NCBI GenBank assembly: GCA_019634145.1
Contig: JAHQVU010000030.1
Location: 1 to 55,792, forward strand
DNA length: 55,792 bases
Direction: 5' to 3'
Origin: Micavibrio sp.
Lineage (GTDB): Bacteria; Pseudomonadota; Alphaproteobacteria; Micavibrionales; Micavibrionaceae
In this document: one piece after another, positions 1-8,965 of the stretch
Layout: the number at the start of each line of letters is the position of its first letter
How positions within the stretch are numbered: the first letter of the stretch is position 1
Notes under the pieces: generated by a model
The model's input: only the letters and a program-made list of their open reading frames with translations
The model's database searches: none
What the model was told of the DNA's origin: nothing
Position numbers and translations under genes: made by a program

Positions 1-1538
1 ATCAGGACGCGATCGAATATATGTGCCGTGAGGCGATCCCGGCGATTATCGAGCTTGAGCATTACGGCGTGCCGTTTTCACGTACGGCAGCGGGTAAGAT
101 TTACCAACGCGCCTTTGGCGGGATGACAACGCATTTTGGTAAGGGCACAGCGCAGCGCACATGCGCGGCAGCTGACCGGACTGGGCATGCGATCCTTCAT
201 ACGCTTTATACGCAGGCGCTTAAAAATAACGCCGAATTCTTTATCGAGTATTTCGCGCTGGATCTCATCATGGAAGATGGCGAATGTGTAGGCGTTATGG
301 CCTGGAATTTGGATGATGGCACTCTGCACCGCTTCCGCGCGCATCAAGTAATTCTGGCAACCGGCGGTTATGGCCGCGCGTACTTCTCCTGTACGTCTGC
401 CCACACCTGTACGGGTGATGGTAACGCAATGGTTTTGCGCGCAGGGTTGCCGCTGCAAGATATGGAGTTCACACAATTCCACCCGACAGGGATTTACGGC
501 GCGGGCTGTTTGATCACTGAAGGGGTACGCGGTGAAGGCGGTTACTTGACGAACAGCGAGGGCGAGCGCTTTATGGAGCGTTATGCACCATCTGCCAAAG
601 ACCTTGCCTCACGCGATGTGGTATCACGCTCTATGACGATTGAGATTCGCGAAGGGCGCGGCGTTGGTGAAGGGTCTGATCATATTCACCTGAACTTGAT
701 GCATTTGGATGCGGATATTATTCACTCCCGCCTTCCAGGTATTGCCGAAAGCGCCCGCATTTTTGCAGGCGTTGATGTAACGAAAGAGCCGATCCCTGTA
801 CTGCCGACCGTTCACTATAATATGGGCGGTATTCAGACCAACTACCTGACCGAAGTTGTTAACCCGACTGACAAAGACCCGCACAAGGTCGTGCCGGGCT
901 TGATGGCGATCGGCGAGGCGGCGTGCGTATCCGTACATGGTGCGAACCGCTTGGGCTCGAACTCATTGCTTGATCTGGTCGTATTCGGACGTGCGGCGGC
1001 AAATCGCTGCGCCGAGATCGTAACACCCGGGGCGGCACACAAGCCGCTTAAGTCCAAAGATGATGAGCGCGCAGTTGGGCGTCTTGATCACTTCCGCAAT
1101 GTCAAGGGCGGCACACGTACATCCGAGTTGCGCCTTGATATGCAAAAAACCATGCAGAACCATGCTGCCGTGTTCCGTACAGGTGAGAGCTTGAACGAAG
1201 GCGTGGAGAAGATCAACGCAGTCTATCACGGCAAGAATGATCTTGGCGTCACCGATCGCTCGATGATCTTTAACACGGATCTGGTTGAAACGCTGGAGCT
1301 GGATAACCTTCTCGGCCAAGCCGTTGTGTCTATGCATTCAGCCGCCAACCGCGAGGAATCACGCGGCGCGCACGCGCGTGAGGATTTCCCTGATCGTAAT
1401 GACGAAAAATGGATGAAACACACGATAACGCATTTGGATCAAAAAAGCGGCGATACAAAAATCACCTACCGCCCTGTGATCATGGAAACATTGACGGACG
1501 AGATCGACGTGATCCCGCCGAAGAAGCGCGTTTATTAG
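1..1538 (+). CDS. sdhA: Succinate dehydrogenase flavoprotein subunit, 5'-truncated by window edge
   Basis: This is the FAD-carrying catalytic subunit of respiratory complex II, which oxidises succinate to fumarate at the inner membrane. The open frame enters from the window edge (codon phase begins at base 3), so the N-terminal FAD-linking segment is missing and about 511 residues remain of the family's roughly 590-600. Visible signatures include [19 protein letters not shown], the substrate-site run [16 protein letters not shown], the TVHYNMGGI segment, and [19 protein letters not shown] near the FAD-binding C-terminal part. It ends in a basic PPKKRVY tail, as expected. The next gene is not sdhB, which is unusual because sdhCDAB order is common. 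Identity is certain; the true start lies outside the window. Confidence 0.97.
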   Translation, partial: QDAIEYMCREAIPAIIELEHYGVPFSRTAAGKIYQRAFGGMTTHFGKGTAQRTCAAADRTGHAILHTLYTQALKNNAEFFIEYFALDLIMEDGECVGVMAWNLDDGTLHRFRAHQVILATGGYGRAYFSCTSAHTCTGDGNAMVLRAGLPLQDMEFTQFHPTGIYGAGCLITEGVRGEGGYLTNSEGERFMERYAPSAKDLASRDVVSRSMTIEIREGRGVGEGSDHIHLNLMHLDADIIHSRLPGIAESARIFAGVDVTKEPIPVLPTVHYNMGGIQTNYLTEVVNPTDKDPHKVVPGLMAIGEAACVSVHGANRLGSNSLLDLVVFGRAAANRCAEIVTPGAAHKPLKSKDDERAVGRLDHFRNVKGGTRTSELRLDMQKTMQNHAAVFRTGESLNEGVEKINAVYHGKNDLGVTDRSMIFNTDLVETLELDNLLGQAVVSMHSAANREESRGAHAREDFPDRNDEKWMKHTITHLDQKSGDTKITYRPVIMETLTDEIDVIPPKKRVY

Positions 1539-1555
1539 GAAAGGTAGCAATTATT

Positions 1556-1804
1556 ATGATTACAGGTACTCTTCGCGTTATTATCGGCCTTATACTTTGC
1601 GTAACACTTGTTTTGCTGCCTTCTGGTATTGCGGTGATGCGCCGTCATAAGAACTTAATACCCATTATTTTGGTGAATGTTCTTTTGGGAATTACGGGCA
1701 TTGGCTGGATCATTGCTTTAATTTGGTCTTTTACATCCAACGTTAAAGAAAAGCGTAGTATTATAGAGCTAATCAAAGCCCTTAAAGACGGCTCTGTTGA
1801 TTAG
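1556..1804 (+). CDS. Small two-TM protein of the superinfection immunity type
   Basis: The product is 82 residues. It has a hydrophobic N-terminal helix (about residues 5-24), a short basic RRHKN turn, then a second hydrophobic stretch with the pattern NVLLGITGIGWIIALIWSF, followed by a charged tail. This arrangement (RxHK, then N-x-LLG-x-T-x-IGW) is the hallmark of the Superinfection immunity protein family (Pfam Imm_superinfect), named from phage T4 Imm, which blocks DNA entry. Bacterial members are widespread and mostly uncharacterised. The ATG at 1556 is preferred because AGGAAAGG lies about 12 bases upstream; an upstream in-frame ATG at 1409 lies inside sdhA. The gene is 17 bp behind sdhA and probably co-transcribed with it. 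The family call is good; a role in phage exclusion is not shown. Confidence 0.8.
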   Translation: MITGTLRVIIGLILCVTLVLLPSGIAVMRRHKNLIPIILVNVLLGITGIGWIIALIWSFTSNVKEKRSIIELIKALKDGSVD

Positions 1805-1856
1805 TTTTCTAATCTCCCATTGCGCCGCCTTGAAATAACCCGTACGCTCTAAGGAT

Positions 1857-4193
1857 ATGAGTTCAATTGATCAGTACACGATATTAGAGTTAATTCGCGG
1901 CAGCGGCGAGGCACTGACGAAGCGAGAAATCGCGCGGGCGCTTGGCATTAAGGGCGGTGAAAATCGTGTTGCCCTCAAGCAAATTCTGAAAACCTTGGAA
2001 AAAGAAGAGGCCATCATCAAGCAGGATGGCGGCGCGTATAGCGTCCCAGATGGCCTACCCAGCGCAGGCGTGGTGGAAATTACCACCATCACCCCTGATG
2101 GCGATATGATGGCGCGCCCCATTGAATGGAACACGGACACGCGAGGCAAGCCGCCAAAGATCATGATCGTACCGGATAAAAAATATTTCGCCCGTATGAG
2201 CGAGGGTGGCCGCGCGTTGGTGCGCCTGAAACGTGTAGGCGAAAATGATTATGAAGCCCATATCATCAAAACCCTTGATACCGAGCGCAACCGAATTTTA
2301 GGGCTGATCCATTTTCAAAAGAAGGGCGCGATCCTGACTCCTACGGACAAAAAGGCGCGCTATGATTTTGACATTTTGACGGGCGATCTTAACGGCGCGA
2401 AAGAAGGCGATCTGGCGCTCGGCGAGGTTCAACCTGAGCGCGGTTCCATGCGTAAACGCGTGCGTATTGTTGAGGTGATCGGCCGCCGTGATGATCCCAA
2501 AGCGATTAGCCTCATTTCCCTGCATGAGGCAGGGCTTTCCGAGGAATGGCCGAAAGATACCTTAAAAGCATCCGAAGGGCTGGAAGTTCCATCCCTTAAA
2601 GGGCGCGAGGATTTACGCGATGTACCTTTGGTCACGATTGACGGCGCGGATGCGCGTGATTTTGATGATGCGGTCTTTGCCGAAAAACAAGATGACGGCG
2701 GTTATCACCTTATCGTGGCGATTGCCGATGTCGCCTATTATGTGCGTTTTGGCAGTGCGCTGGATACCGAGGCGCGCAGGCGCGGGAATTCCACCTATTT
2801 CCCTGACCGCGTTGTCCCGATGTTGCCCGAGAATTTATCGAACGATTTATGTTCACTTCGCCCGAACGAGCCGCGTGCGACATTGGCGGCGCATATGTGG
2901 ATCGATAAGGACGGGAATTTAAAGTCATACAAATTCACACGCGCGCTAATAAAATCGCATGCACGCCTTGTTTATGAGCAGGTACAGGCCGCAAAAGACG
3001 GCCAAACCGATGATTTGACTAGGCCGCTGCTTAAACCCGTGATCGAACCTTTATACGAAGCCTATGCAATTTTAGATGCGGCGCGGGCAAAGCGCGGATC
3101 GCTGGATCTCGACCTGCCCGAGCGCCAGATTATCATTGATGAGAACAACGATATGGTCGGCGTAAAGCAACGCACACGCGTTGATGCGCATAAGCTGATC
3201 GAAGAATTTATGATTCTGGCCAATGTGGCCGCCGCCAAGGCCATCGAGGCCAAGCGCGATCCCAAGCAATTCCCATGCGTTTACCGCATTCATGATAAGC
3301 CTAAGTCCGACAAGCTGGATTCTGTGCGTGAATTTGTCGAGAGCTTCGGCATATCGCTGCCCAAGGGCATGGTGATGGAGCCTAAACAGCTCAACGGTAT
3401 TTTGCGCCAAGCTGCCAAGCTGCCCTATTCGCACCTGATTTCAACCGTGATTTTGCGCAGCCAGTCACAAGCGGTTTATGCCGCCGATAATATCGGGCAT
3501 TTCGGCCTTGCGCTTGATCGCTATGCGCATTTTACTTCGCCGATCCGCCGTTATGCGGACTTACTAGTGCACCGCTCGCTCATCTCGGCTTATGATTTAG
3601 GCCCAGGCGGTATAACAGAAGAAGAAACGGTGCGCATTGACGAGATTGCCCAGCATATTTCAGGCACTGAGCGCGCCTCTATGGTCGCTGAACGCAGCGC
3701 GGTTGACCGCTTTACGGCGAGTTATCTCTCCGATCACATCGGCGCGTCGTTTGAAGGGAAAATTAGCGGCGTTACGCGCTTCGGATTATTCGTGTCCTTG
3801 AATGAAAGCGGCGCGGATGGCCTGATCCCGATGAAATCTCTGGGTGATGATTTTTATGAACATGATGAAAAAAGCCACGCGCTGATCGGTAAGCGCAAAG
3901 GCAAGGTTTTCCGCCTTGGCGCGGCGATTACTGTACGTCTGAGCGAGGCGGACGGCTTGACCGGATCGTGTATTTTAGAGCTTGCCGAACAAAGCAAGGG
4001 CGGCGCGGATATTCCGGGTATGGTGTTCAAAACATCCATTCCCCCCATGGGTCGTAAACCCCACTCAAAGGGGCGCGGCAAAAAAGGTCGCGATGGCGGC
4101 GGCAAGCCCTACAAAGTCAAAAGCTCCTACGCTAAGAAGAACAAAGGCGGCGGCGGGAAATCTGGTGGCGGCAACAAACCACGCCATAAATAA
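1857..4193 (+). CDS. rnr: Ribonuclease R
   Basis: RNase R is a processive 3'-5' exoribonuclease that degrades structured RNA, including rRNA fragments and mRNA. At 778 residues it shows the family order: N-terminal winged helix (about 10-60), OB/cold-shock domains, the RNB catalytic domain with DGADARDFDDA near residue 262 (the metal-binding Asp cluster) and YAHFTSPIRRYADLLVHRSL near residue 557, an S1 domain (about 625-710, GKISGVTRFGLFVSL), and a Lys/Gly-rich C-terminal tail (KGRGKKGRDGGGKPYK and following). The basic tail probably aids RNA or ribosome binding. AAGG six bases before the ATG supports the start. It lies 52 bp after the small membrane gene and converges on dusB. Confidence 0.97.
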   Translation: MSSIDQYTILELIRGSGEALTKREIARALGIKGGENRVALKQILKTLEKEEAIIKQDGGAYSVPDGLPSAGVVEITTITPDGDMMARPIEWNTDTRGKPPKIMIVPDKKYFARMSEGGRALVRLKRVGENDYEAHIIKTLDTERNRILGLIHFQKKGAILTPTDKKARYDFDILTGDLNGAKEGDLALGEVQPERGSMRKRVRIVEVIGRRDDPKAISLISLHEAGLSEEWPKDTLKASEGLEVPSLKGREDLRDVPLVTIDGADARDFDDAVFAEKQDDGGYHLIVAIADVAYYVRFGSALDTEARRRGNSTYFPDRVVPMLPENLSNDLCSLRPNEPRATLAAHMWIDKDGNLKSYKFTRALIKSHARLVYEQVQAAKDGQTDDLTRPLLKPVIEPLYEAYAILDAARAKRGSLDLDLPERQIIIDENNDMVGVKQRTRVDAHKLIEEFMILANVAAAKAIEAKRDPKQFPCVYRIHDKPKSDKLDSVREFVESFGISLPKGMVMEPKQLNGILRQAAKLPYSHLISTVILRSQSQAVYAADNIGHFGLALDRYAHFTSPIRRYADLLVHRSLISAYDLGPGGITEEETVRIDEIAQHISGTERASMVAERSAVDRFTASYLSDHIGASFEGKISGVTRFGLFVSLNESGADGLIPMKSLGDDFYEHDEKSHALIGKRKGKVFRLGAAITVRLSEADGLTGSCILELAEQSKGGADIPGMVFKTSIPPMGRKPHSKGRGKKGRDGGGKPYKVKSSYAKKNKGGGGKSGGGNKPRHK

Positions 4194-4201
4194 GGGTGTC
4201 T

Positions 4202-4274
4202 TTGCTTTGGTGAGGAGAAGCCATAGCTTCGACGCGGCACTCTATGGATTGCTTCGCTATGCTCGCAATGACGG
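4202..4274 (-). repeat. REP-like element, copy 1
   Basis: Read on the minus strand, this 73-base stretch begins CCGTCATTGCGAG, continues with AGCGAAGCAATCCATA and TGCCGCGTCG, and ends in a CTCCTCACCAAAGCAA segment. It matches the element at 9155-9226 on the plus strand over nearly its whole length. It fills almost all of the 83-bp gap between the convergent stops of rnr and dusB. The motif (CGTCATTGCGAG...GAAGCAATCC) resembles dispersed palindromic elements known from several alphaproteobacteria. In a convergent gap it may also serve as a transcript end. Confidence 0.8.
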
Positions 4275-4276
4275 AT

Positions 4277-5239
4277 TTACCCGAAAAACCCATCAATCTC
4301 TGCCCGCACTGCTTCAGGATCGCGGAGTTTATTGATTGAGCGCCTGAATTCAGCCGCGCCTACGCGTCCCTCTGCGTACCAGCATAAATGCTTTCTAGCC
4401 AGCGGCACGCCCTTTTGCTCGCCATAGCAGCTTAAAATATCCTCATAATGCGCGTGGATAGTGCCTAAAACATCATTGGCAGGCGGTGGCGGCGGGATGT
4501 GGCCGTTTTTCAAATATTCCATTGTTTGGGCGAGCAGCCACGGCTTTCCTTGGGTTCCGCGCCCAAGCATGACGCCATCAGCGCCTGAGGCTTCGAGCGC
4601 GCCTTTCGCATCGTGCGGGGTGAGTATATCACCATTGACGATAACGGGCAGCTGCACAGCCTCCTTCACGGCTCGCACCGCGCTCCAATCGGCGGAGCCT
4701 GTATACATTTGCATCCGTGTGCGGCCATGCACCGTAATCATTTGCGCGCCGATATCTTCAGCGGCTTTAGAGAGGGCGGGCGCGTTCAAGCTCTCCTCAT
4801 CCCAGCCAAGGCGCATTTTCACCGTGACGGGCACTGGAACGGCCTTCACAACCGCCTCCATAATATCACAGGCCAGCTTTTCCTCACGCATCAGGGCCGA
4901 GCCTGCCAACTTATTGACGATTTTTTTAACCGGACAGCCAAAATTGATATCGATGATGGCCGCGCCACGATCGACATTTATTTTCGCGGCTTCAGCCATT
5001 ACTTCCGGGTCGCAGCCCGCAAGCTGCACGACCAGGGGGAATTCTTCGTTATAATCCGTATTGGCTTTGAAGGAGCGGTCGCGGCCATTGACGACCTCAC
5101 GGCTGGCGATCATCTCCGAGAAAACAAGCCCAGCGCCATATTTCTTAACCTGTCGGCGAAAAGGCTGATCACTCACCCCCGACATAGGGGCGAGAAATAC
5201 GGGGCTTTCGATGGTTAAGTTGCCTATTTGGATGCTCAT
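4277..5239 (-). CDS. dusB: tRNA-dihydrouridine synthase, DusB type
   Basis: This is a flavoenzyme that reduces uridines in tRNA D-loops to dihydrouridine using FMN and NADPH. At 320 residues it matches the DusB/NifR3 length. It opens with the FMN-binding N-terminus ([16 protein letters not shown]), carries the catalytic Cys at about residue 102 in [19 protein letters not shown], and has the TIM-barrel phosphate-site pieces ITVHGRTR and [10 protein letters not shown]. In many alphaproteobacteria dusB heads the ntrBC nitrogen-control operon; here it stands alone, facing rnr and divergent from rpmG. It is DusB rather than DusA or DusC by the N-terminal motif and size. Confidence 0.95.
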   Translation of the reverse strand: MSIQIGNLTIESPVFLAPMSGVSDQPFRRQVKKYGAGLVFSEMIASREVVNGRDRSFKANTDYNEEFPLVVQLAGCDPEVMAEAAKINVDRGAAIIDINFGCPVKKIVNKLAGSALMREEKLACDIMEAVVKAVPVPVTVKMRLGWDEESLNAPALSKAAEDIGAQMITVHGRTRMQMYTGSADWSAVRAVKEAVQLPVIVNGDILTPHDAKGALEASGADGVMLGRGTQGKPWLLAQTMEYLKNGHIPPPPPANDVLGTIHAHYEDILSCYGEQKGVPLARKHLCWYAEGRVGAAEFRRSINKLRDPEAVRAEIDGFFG

Positions 5240-5264
5240 CTTTATATGCGTTCACACGCCACGC

Positions 5265-5292
5265 AGGCTTCGCGAAACGGTTCGCGAGCCTT
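5265..5292. promoter_or_regulatory. Imperfect inverted repeat in the dusB/rpmG divergent region
   Basis: AGGCTTCGCGAA and TTCGCGAGCCT form a GC-rich stem with a one-base bulge and a 4-5 base loop. It lies about 25 bases upstream of the dusB start and about 50 bases upstream of the rpmG -35 box. It could be a 5'-leader hairpin for dusB or a protein site; no T-run follows on either strand. Confidence 0.35.
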
Positions 5293-5340
5293 AGTCGCGG
5301 CTTGGTTTATGTCCCTATATCAAATTTTTTCCACAATTGC

Positions 5341-5369
5341 TTGACATTTTTTATAGGGCAGGGCATATA
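5341..5369 (+). promoter_or_regulatory. Probable sigma-70 promoter of rpmG
   Basis: A perfect TTGACA at 5341-5346 is followed after 17 bases by CATATA at 5364-5369. This places transcription start near 5376, about 25 bases before the rpmG ATG, with an AGGAG ribosome site in between. Confidence 0.6.
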
Positions 5370-5402
5370 GGCGGCTCGAAAAGAATTTTAGGAGTTAAAG
5401 TC

Positions 5403-5603
5403 ATGGCAAAAGCCGCGCACGTAAAAGTGAGATTGGAAAGCGAAGCAGGTACAGGGTACCGCTATTACGCAAGGCGCTCAACTCGCGCTGAATACAAGAT
5501 TCGCAAGAAGAAGTATGACCCTTGGGCATTGAACGAAGAGACAGGCAAAAAAGGTATGCATGTTTGGTTCGTTGAGAAAAAAATGCCTCCGCACAAGAAA
5601 TAA
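5403..5603 (+). CDS. rpmG: 50S ribosomal protein L33
   Basis: L33 is a small protein of the large ribosomal subunit near the E site. The 66-residue product starts MAKAAHVKVRLESEAGTGY, has the central KKYDPWA (family KKYDP) and ends HVWFVEKKMPPHKK, matching the family's HVEFKEAK ending. It is about ten residues longer than the usual 55, through a short insert (ALNEETGKKG) and a C-terminal tail. An AGGAG lies about 8 bases before the ATG. It is monocistronic, with its own promoter (5341) and terminator (5624). Confidence 0.9.
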   Translation: MAKAAHVKVRLESEAGTGYRYYARRSTRAEYKIRKKKYDPWALNEETGKKGMHVWFVEKKMPPHKK

Positions 5604-5623
5604 GCGGACTATCAAAGATTTTT

Positions 5624-5652
5624 AAAGAGCGCCTTTATTGGGCGCTTTTTTT
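5624..5652 (+). terminator. Rho-independent terminator of rpmG
   Basis: The stem AAAGAGCGCC / GGGCGCTTTTTT encloses a 6-base loop and is followed by a T-run, 20 bases after the rpmG stop. Confidence 0.85.
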
Positions 5653-5681
5653 ATGGGCAAGTATCGCCCAAAGCCGGCTCA

Positions 5682-5716
5682 ATAAAAAACCCCGCTATTA
5701 TATAGCGAGGATTTTC
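5682..5716 (-). terminator. Rho-independent terminator of the small repeat-bearing gene
   Basis: Read on the minus strand, CCTCGCTA and TAGCGGGG pair (one G-T) around a 5-base loop and are followed by TTTTTTATT. It begins about 22 bases after the minus-strand stop at 5739 and faces the rpmG terminator. Confidence 0.75.
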
Positions 5717-5738
5717 AAATTCGATATACGTTTTAGCC

Positions 5739-6038
5739 TTAATAAGGTGCGTTACGCGCTTCGTCAGTTGTTGTTGGTAGCGTGCTTTTCGCGTGCTCTT
5801 TATTCGGATCAACAAATGTGTCTACTTCGCCTGCAGCTGGCTCAATCTCAGAGGGAGAAAAGTTTTCTGTTCCAGTAACTTCTGATTCAGCAGAAATAAC
5901 AGGCGTTGCGTTTTCATACATGTATGGTGCATTGCGCGCTTCGTCAGTCGTTGTCGGTAGCATGTTTTCAGCAGCCATGGCCGGTGTAGAGATAGCCAAA
6001 ATAGCCAACACACCCAAAATTGTTTTATTATTCAGCAT
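5739..6038 (-). CDS. Small exported protein with duplicated LPTTTDEARNAPY motif
   Basis: The product is 99 residues and of unknown function. It has a signal peptide (residues 1-22, LNNKTILGV... ending AMA|A) and then an acidic, Thr/Glu/Pro-rich mature chain. The same 13-residue motif LPTTTDEARNAPY occurs at 27-39 and again as the last residues 87-99; the DNA copies at 5922-5960 and 5742-5780 differ at several third positions, so the peptide sequence appears to be conserved. GGAGG sits upstream of the chosen ATG at a good distance; an earlier ATG in frame (6113) would add 25 residues ahead of the signal peptide and is unlikely. It lies 110 bp downstream of the porin gene on the same strand. 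It looks periplasmic and largely unstructured. Confidence 0.75.
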   Translation of the reverse strand: MLNNKTILGVLAILAISTPAMAAENMLPTTTDEARNAPYMYENATPVISAESEVTGTENFSPSEIEPAAGEVDTFVDPNKEHAKSTLPTTTDEARNAPY

Positions 6039-6148
6039 TTTAGCCTCCAATGTTATTACAAATAAAAAATATCTTATGGAAATCTTATATAGAACGGGAT
6101 GCCTCTTTGTCAAGAAAATACCCCGTTACTATGTAATTGTTAACGTGC

Positions 6149-7531
6149 TTACCACCAGGTTTCGAACTGAATGCCGAAGGACACGCCGGCAGTATCATCA
6201 AGGTAGCTGGTCGATTCAGCAGGAGACCCGCCTATTTGACCTTCAAAATCTTCACTCCATTTAGCACCGGTCACGAAAGCTTTAACCATCGGACGCTCAA
6301 AGAAGCCCTTTCCGCGAGTCAGTTGCAACGCCAGAGTTGCTTTACCCAAATAGCCATCTGCGTTGATAAGCTCATTATCAACATAATCAACACCCAATTC
6401 CGTGGCGATGCTGACATAGTCATTCAGGAAGAATACCGGACGCACACCTGTTTGCGCCCATGTAATCTTATCATTTCCGCCAGCTGTACCTTGCTCTTCT
6501 TGGTGCAAAACGGTTGCCCACTGCACAGCATAATCCTCGGATTGATACAGATAATCATTATTCAGCTCGATTGCATAATTCTTATCGAGATCATAGCCTT
6601 GGTCTTCGCGGACAGGTTTAGAGTTAAACAAACCCTGTTGCATCGCTGTACCTTGACGATAGTAAAAGCCCGTTACCATACGGCCACCCATAAATTCATT
6701 CTGGGTATGCCAGCCACCAACCATTAAGCCGTCCTCACTATTATAGCCGATACTATCTACCTCGTCGCGATAAGAATAAAGACCGAAGAGTGTCAAATCA
6801 CCATTTTCGATTGTCGGAATGTCGCGATAACGGACATCCAATGTATAGGTATCCAGATTGTCGGTATTGGCTGTAGCACCGGATAAATCAGTTAAAGTGT
6901 CATCCTCATTATGGAAGGCCGCAATATCCAGACGCTGGTTACCGATATTAATGCCTTCAATACCACCGCCGAATTCAGCCCCCTGTGAAACATTGAGCCA
7001 GAAGTGGTCATTCATGTGAATGTCACGACGATCATAATATCTGCGGCCGAACCAAACATGGGTGCCATCATCAAGAAAGTTACCCAATCGGAAAAATGCC
7101 TGTGGGATGTGCGCCTCGTTGAATTCTATTTGCACATCTTCATAATTCGGGTTTGATTCATAGTCTGACACCATACCCAAAAGCTGGATAAAACGGCTAT
7201 TATCATTGCCTGCGCCATCGAGATAATAGTTGTAGTTCAAGCCTAGCTCGATATTCGTATCGGATTCATTACCAAGGCGGAATTTAGAATTCGCACCCGG
7301 CGCCTGAAAAACCGGCATCACGTTTTCACCGGCAAAATCACCGCCGTAGCTGGTACGGAAATAGCCGTGGAAGTTTAAAGTATGGTCTTTGTAGCGGATG
7401 TTATTCCAATCAGGAGCGATTGGTTCCGGCTCCGCTTGAGCCTGTGCTATGCCCATTGTTGCGGCGACACTGGTTAATAAGACAAGTTTAGTCGCGCACG
7501 GAAAAATACGCTTTCCTGAAGAATTAGACAT
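6149..7531 (-). CDS. LamB/maltoporin-family outer membrane sugar porin
   Basis: This is an outer-membrane beta-barrel of the carbohydrate-selective LamB family, which lets oligosaccharides into the periplasm. Of 460 residues, the first 30 or so form a signal peptide (hydrophobic core LVLLTSVAATMGIAQAQA). The mature part begins with LNFHGYFRTSYGG and contains FRLGNESDTNIELGL, close to LamB's YRLGNECETYAEL, then WFGRRYYDRRDIHMNDHFW, like LamB's AGKRFYQRHDVHM. The protein ends in an aromatic FETWW, typical of barrel insertion signals. The ATG at 7531 is preferred, with GGAGG eight bases upstream; a GTG at 7546 overlaps that site. The sugar cannot be told from sequence. A binding-protein gene lies upstream. 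Confidence 0.88.
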   Translation of the reverse strand: MSNSSGKRIFPCATKLVLLTSVAATMGIAQAQAEPEPIAPDWNNIRYKDHTLNFHGYFRTSYGGDFAGENVMPVFQAPGANSKFRLGNESDTNIELGLNYNYYLDGAGNDNSRFIQLLGMVSDYESNPNYEDVQIEFNEAHIPQAFFRLGNFLDDGTHVWFGRRYYDRRDIHMNDHFWLNVSQGAEFGGGIEGINIGNQRLDIAAFHNEDDTLTDLSGATANTDNLDTYTLDVRYRDIPTIENGDLTLFGLYSYRDEVDSIGYNSEDGLMVGGWHTQNEFMGGRMVTGFYYRQGTAMQQGLFNSKPVREDQGYDLDKNYAIELNNDYLYQSEDYAVQWATVLHQEEQGTAGGNDKITWAQTGVRPVFFLNDYVSIATELGVDYVDNELINADGYLGKATLALQLTRGKGFFERPMVKAFVTGAKWSEDFEGQIGGSPAESTSYLDDTAGVSFGIQFETWW

Positions 7532-7740
7532 GGGGGGAGCCTCCACTTGAGTAAACTGATGATATAAATTGAGAGTAGAAAAAGAATTTTTTCAACTCAG
7601 AGTATAGCAAATTTTTTTCAATAATAGAAAAATATAATAATAGAAATTCACGAGAGACATTTATTTCATTGAATTACGACCTATATGTACACGACTCCAC
7701 AACCATATTTTGATTTACTACTATTTCCGGATCGCAATAA

Positions 7741-7778
7741 AAAAAAATCCCCCACATCATCTGTATGCGGGGGATTTG
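7741..7778 (-). terminator. Rho-independent terminator of the binding-protein gene
   Basis: On the minus strand, AAATCCCCCGC and GGGGGATTT pair around a short loop and run into a stretch of T (the A-run at 7739-7747 on the plus strand). It lies about 20 bases past the stop at 7798 and separates the binding-protein transcript from the porin gene. Confidence 0.85.
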
Positions 7779-7797
7779 TGTTTAGAGAAAATCTTTA

Positions 7798-8922
7798 TTA
7801 CTTCTTCATTTCGAGAATGTTGAAGTTATATTCTGTTAATTCCGGGTTATGAGCTCTTGAGAATTGCTTGAAGTCGATTTCTTCAATGTTAGCAGAAATC
7901 GATTCAATTTCTTCGACATTGTCCTTAGCCGCAATATACATCGGGGATTTCAGCTTTACATCACCAATGTCGGCAAAATCCTTTCCATTGAAATAATCAT
8001 GCAACAAAACAGCGGCCCATGCGCCTTCGAGAACATGGCCACCGGCCGAAGCTGTCAAAGTTCCTTCCTTAATGGCCTTCAGACCGCTTTCAGACCAGTC
8101 AACGCCACCGATAAAGATGTCTTCACCCGGAATTTTTCCTTGCTCTTTCGCAGCTTCGGCGGCGCCGATAGCCATCGCGTCAGAAGCCGCCCAAATGACA
8201 TCGATGTCATCGTAGCGTTTAAACATATGAGCCGTCAGATTTTTCGCGCGACCCTGATCCCACTGGGCTTTAACAAACTGTATCGTTTCAATAGCGGGGT
8301 TTGTCTCCAGATATTCCTTTAAACCTCGTGTTCTTAAAACAGACGCACCGTCACCGGCATTTGCCTCAATCACAAGCAGTTTAACTTTGGAATCTTTCAA
8401 AGAAGGATCAGCCGCAATCGCCTGATTATACAGGGCTTCTCCCAGTGCATATCCGGCGCCGACATCATCAGGCAACATCTCGCCAATCCAATGGGGCATC
8501 TTCTCACGCGGGCTGCCGACTTCCTGATATTGCTTTTCGGTCAGGCCAGCATTTACGATAAAGCTTTTAATCCCTAATTTTTCGAAGGCGTCCAATGCCT
8601 TGGGGCCGTTTTGCCGCATGGACAAATACACCACTGCATCCGGTTTTTCATCCCGTTTTGAAATTTCAGAGACGCGGTCTATCATTACATAATGGTCATC
8701 GGCGTACAAAACCTCCAGATCTTCGCCCAAATCTTTTGCCGCCGCTTTCATCGCTTTCTCGAACGGGTCGAAAAAAGCATGTGGCGGTAAACCCGGCCTT
8801 AGAATTGTAATTTTCTTTCCATCCTCATCACCTTGCGCATGTGCAAAAGCGAGGGGGAGAGCGCTGCTTAAAATAACGGCAACAGCAAGTATGCCGACCT
8901 TGATCTGGTTCATATGCTTCAT
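7798..8922 (-). CDS. Periplasmic sugar-binding-type protein (Peripla_BP_4 fold)
   Basis: This is a secreted two-lobe binding protein of the ribose/LuxP type. The 374 residues start with a signal peptide (to about residue 28, SSALPLAFAHAQG). The mature chain shows alternating alpha/beta Rossmann segments: ITILRPGLPPHAFFDPF, AVVYLSMRQNGPKA, a KVKLLVIEANAGDGASVLR switch region, and DVIWAASDAMAIGAAEAAKEQG with IFIGGVDWSESGLKAI, which matches the family's WaaNDamAiGalrA...v.GfD. No ABC ATPase, permease or sensor kinase is next to it. AGGTGA about 11 bases before the ATG at 8922 supports that start. It probably works with the LamB-like porin gene downstream. The ligand is unknown. Confidence 0.85.
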   Translation of the reverse strand: MKHMNQIKVGILAVAVILSSALPLAFAHAQGDEDGKKITILRPGLPPHAFFDPFEKAMKAAAKDLGEDLEVLYADDHYVMIDRVSEISKRDEKPDAVVYLSMRQNGPKALDAFEKLGIKSFIVNAGLTEKQYQEVGSPREKMPHWIGEMLPDDVGAGYALGEALYNQAIAADPSLKDSKVKLLVIEANAGDGASVLRTRGLKEYLETNPAIETIQFVKAQWDQGRAKNLTAHMFKRYDDIDVIWAASDAMAIGAAEAAKEQGKIPGEDIFIGGVDWSESGLKAIKEGTLTASAGGHVLEGAWAAVLLHDYFNGKDFADIGDVKLKSPMYIAAKDNVEEIESISANIEEIDFKQFSRAHNPELTEYNFNILEMKK

Positions 8923-8965
8923 CTTATTACATTCACCTAATGTTAAACAGTTGATAATAAACACA

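Noticed and set aside
4461-5218. Two long plus-strand frames inside dusB
   Set aside because: They are antisense shadows of a well-conserved gene, with biased composition and no similarity to known proteins.
6137-6727. 196-residue plus-strand frame over the porin 3' end
   Set aside because: The minus-strand LamB-type reading is clearly the coding one.
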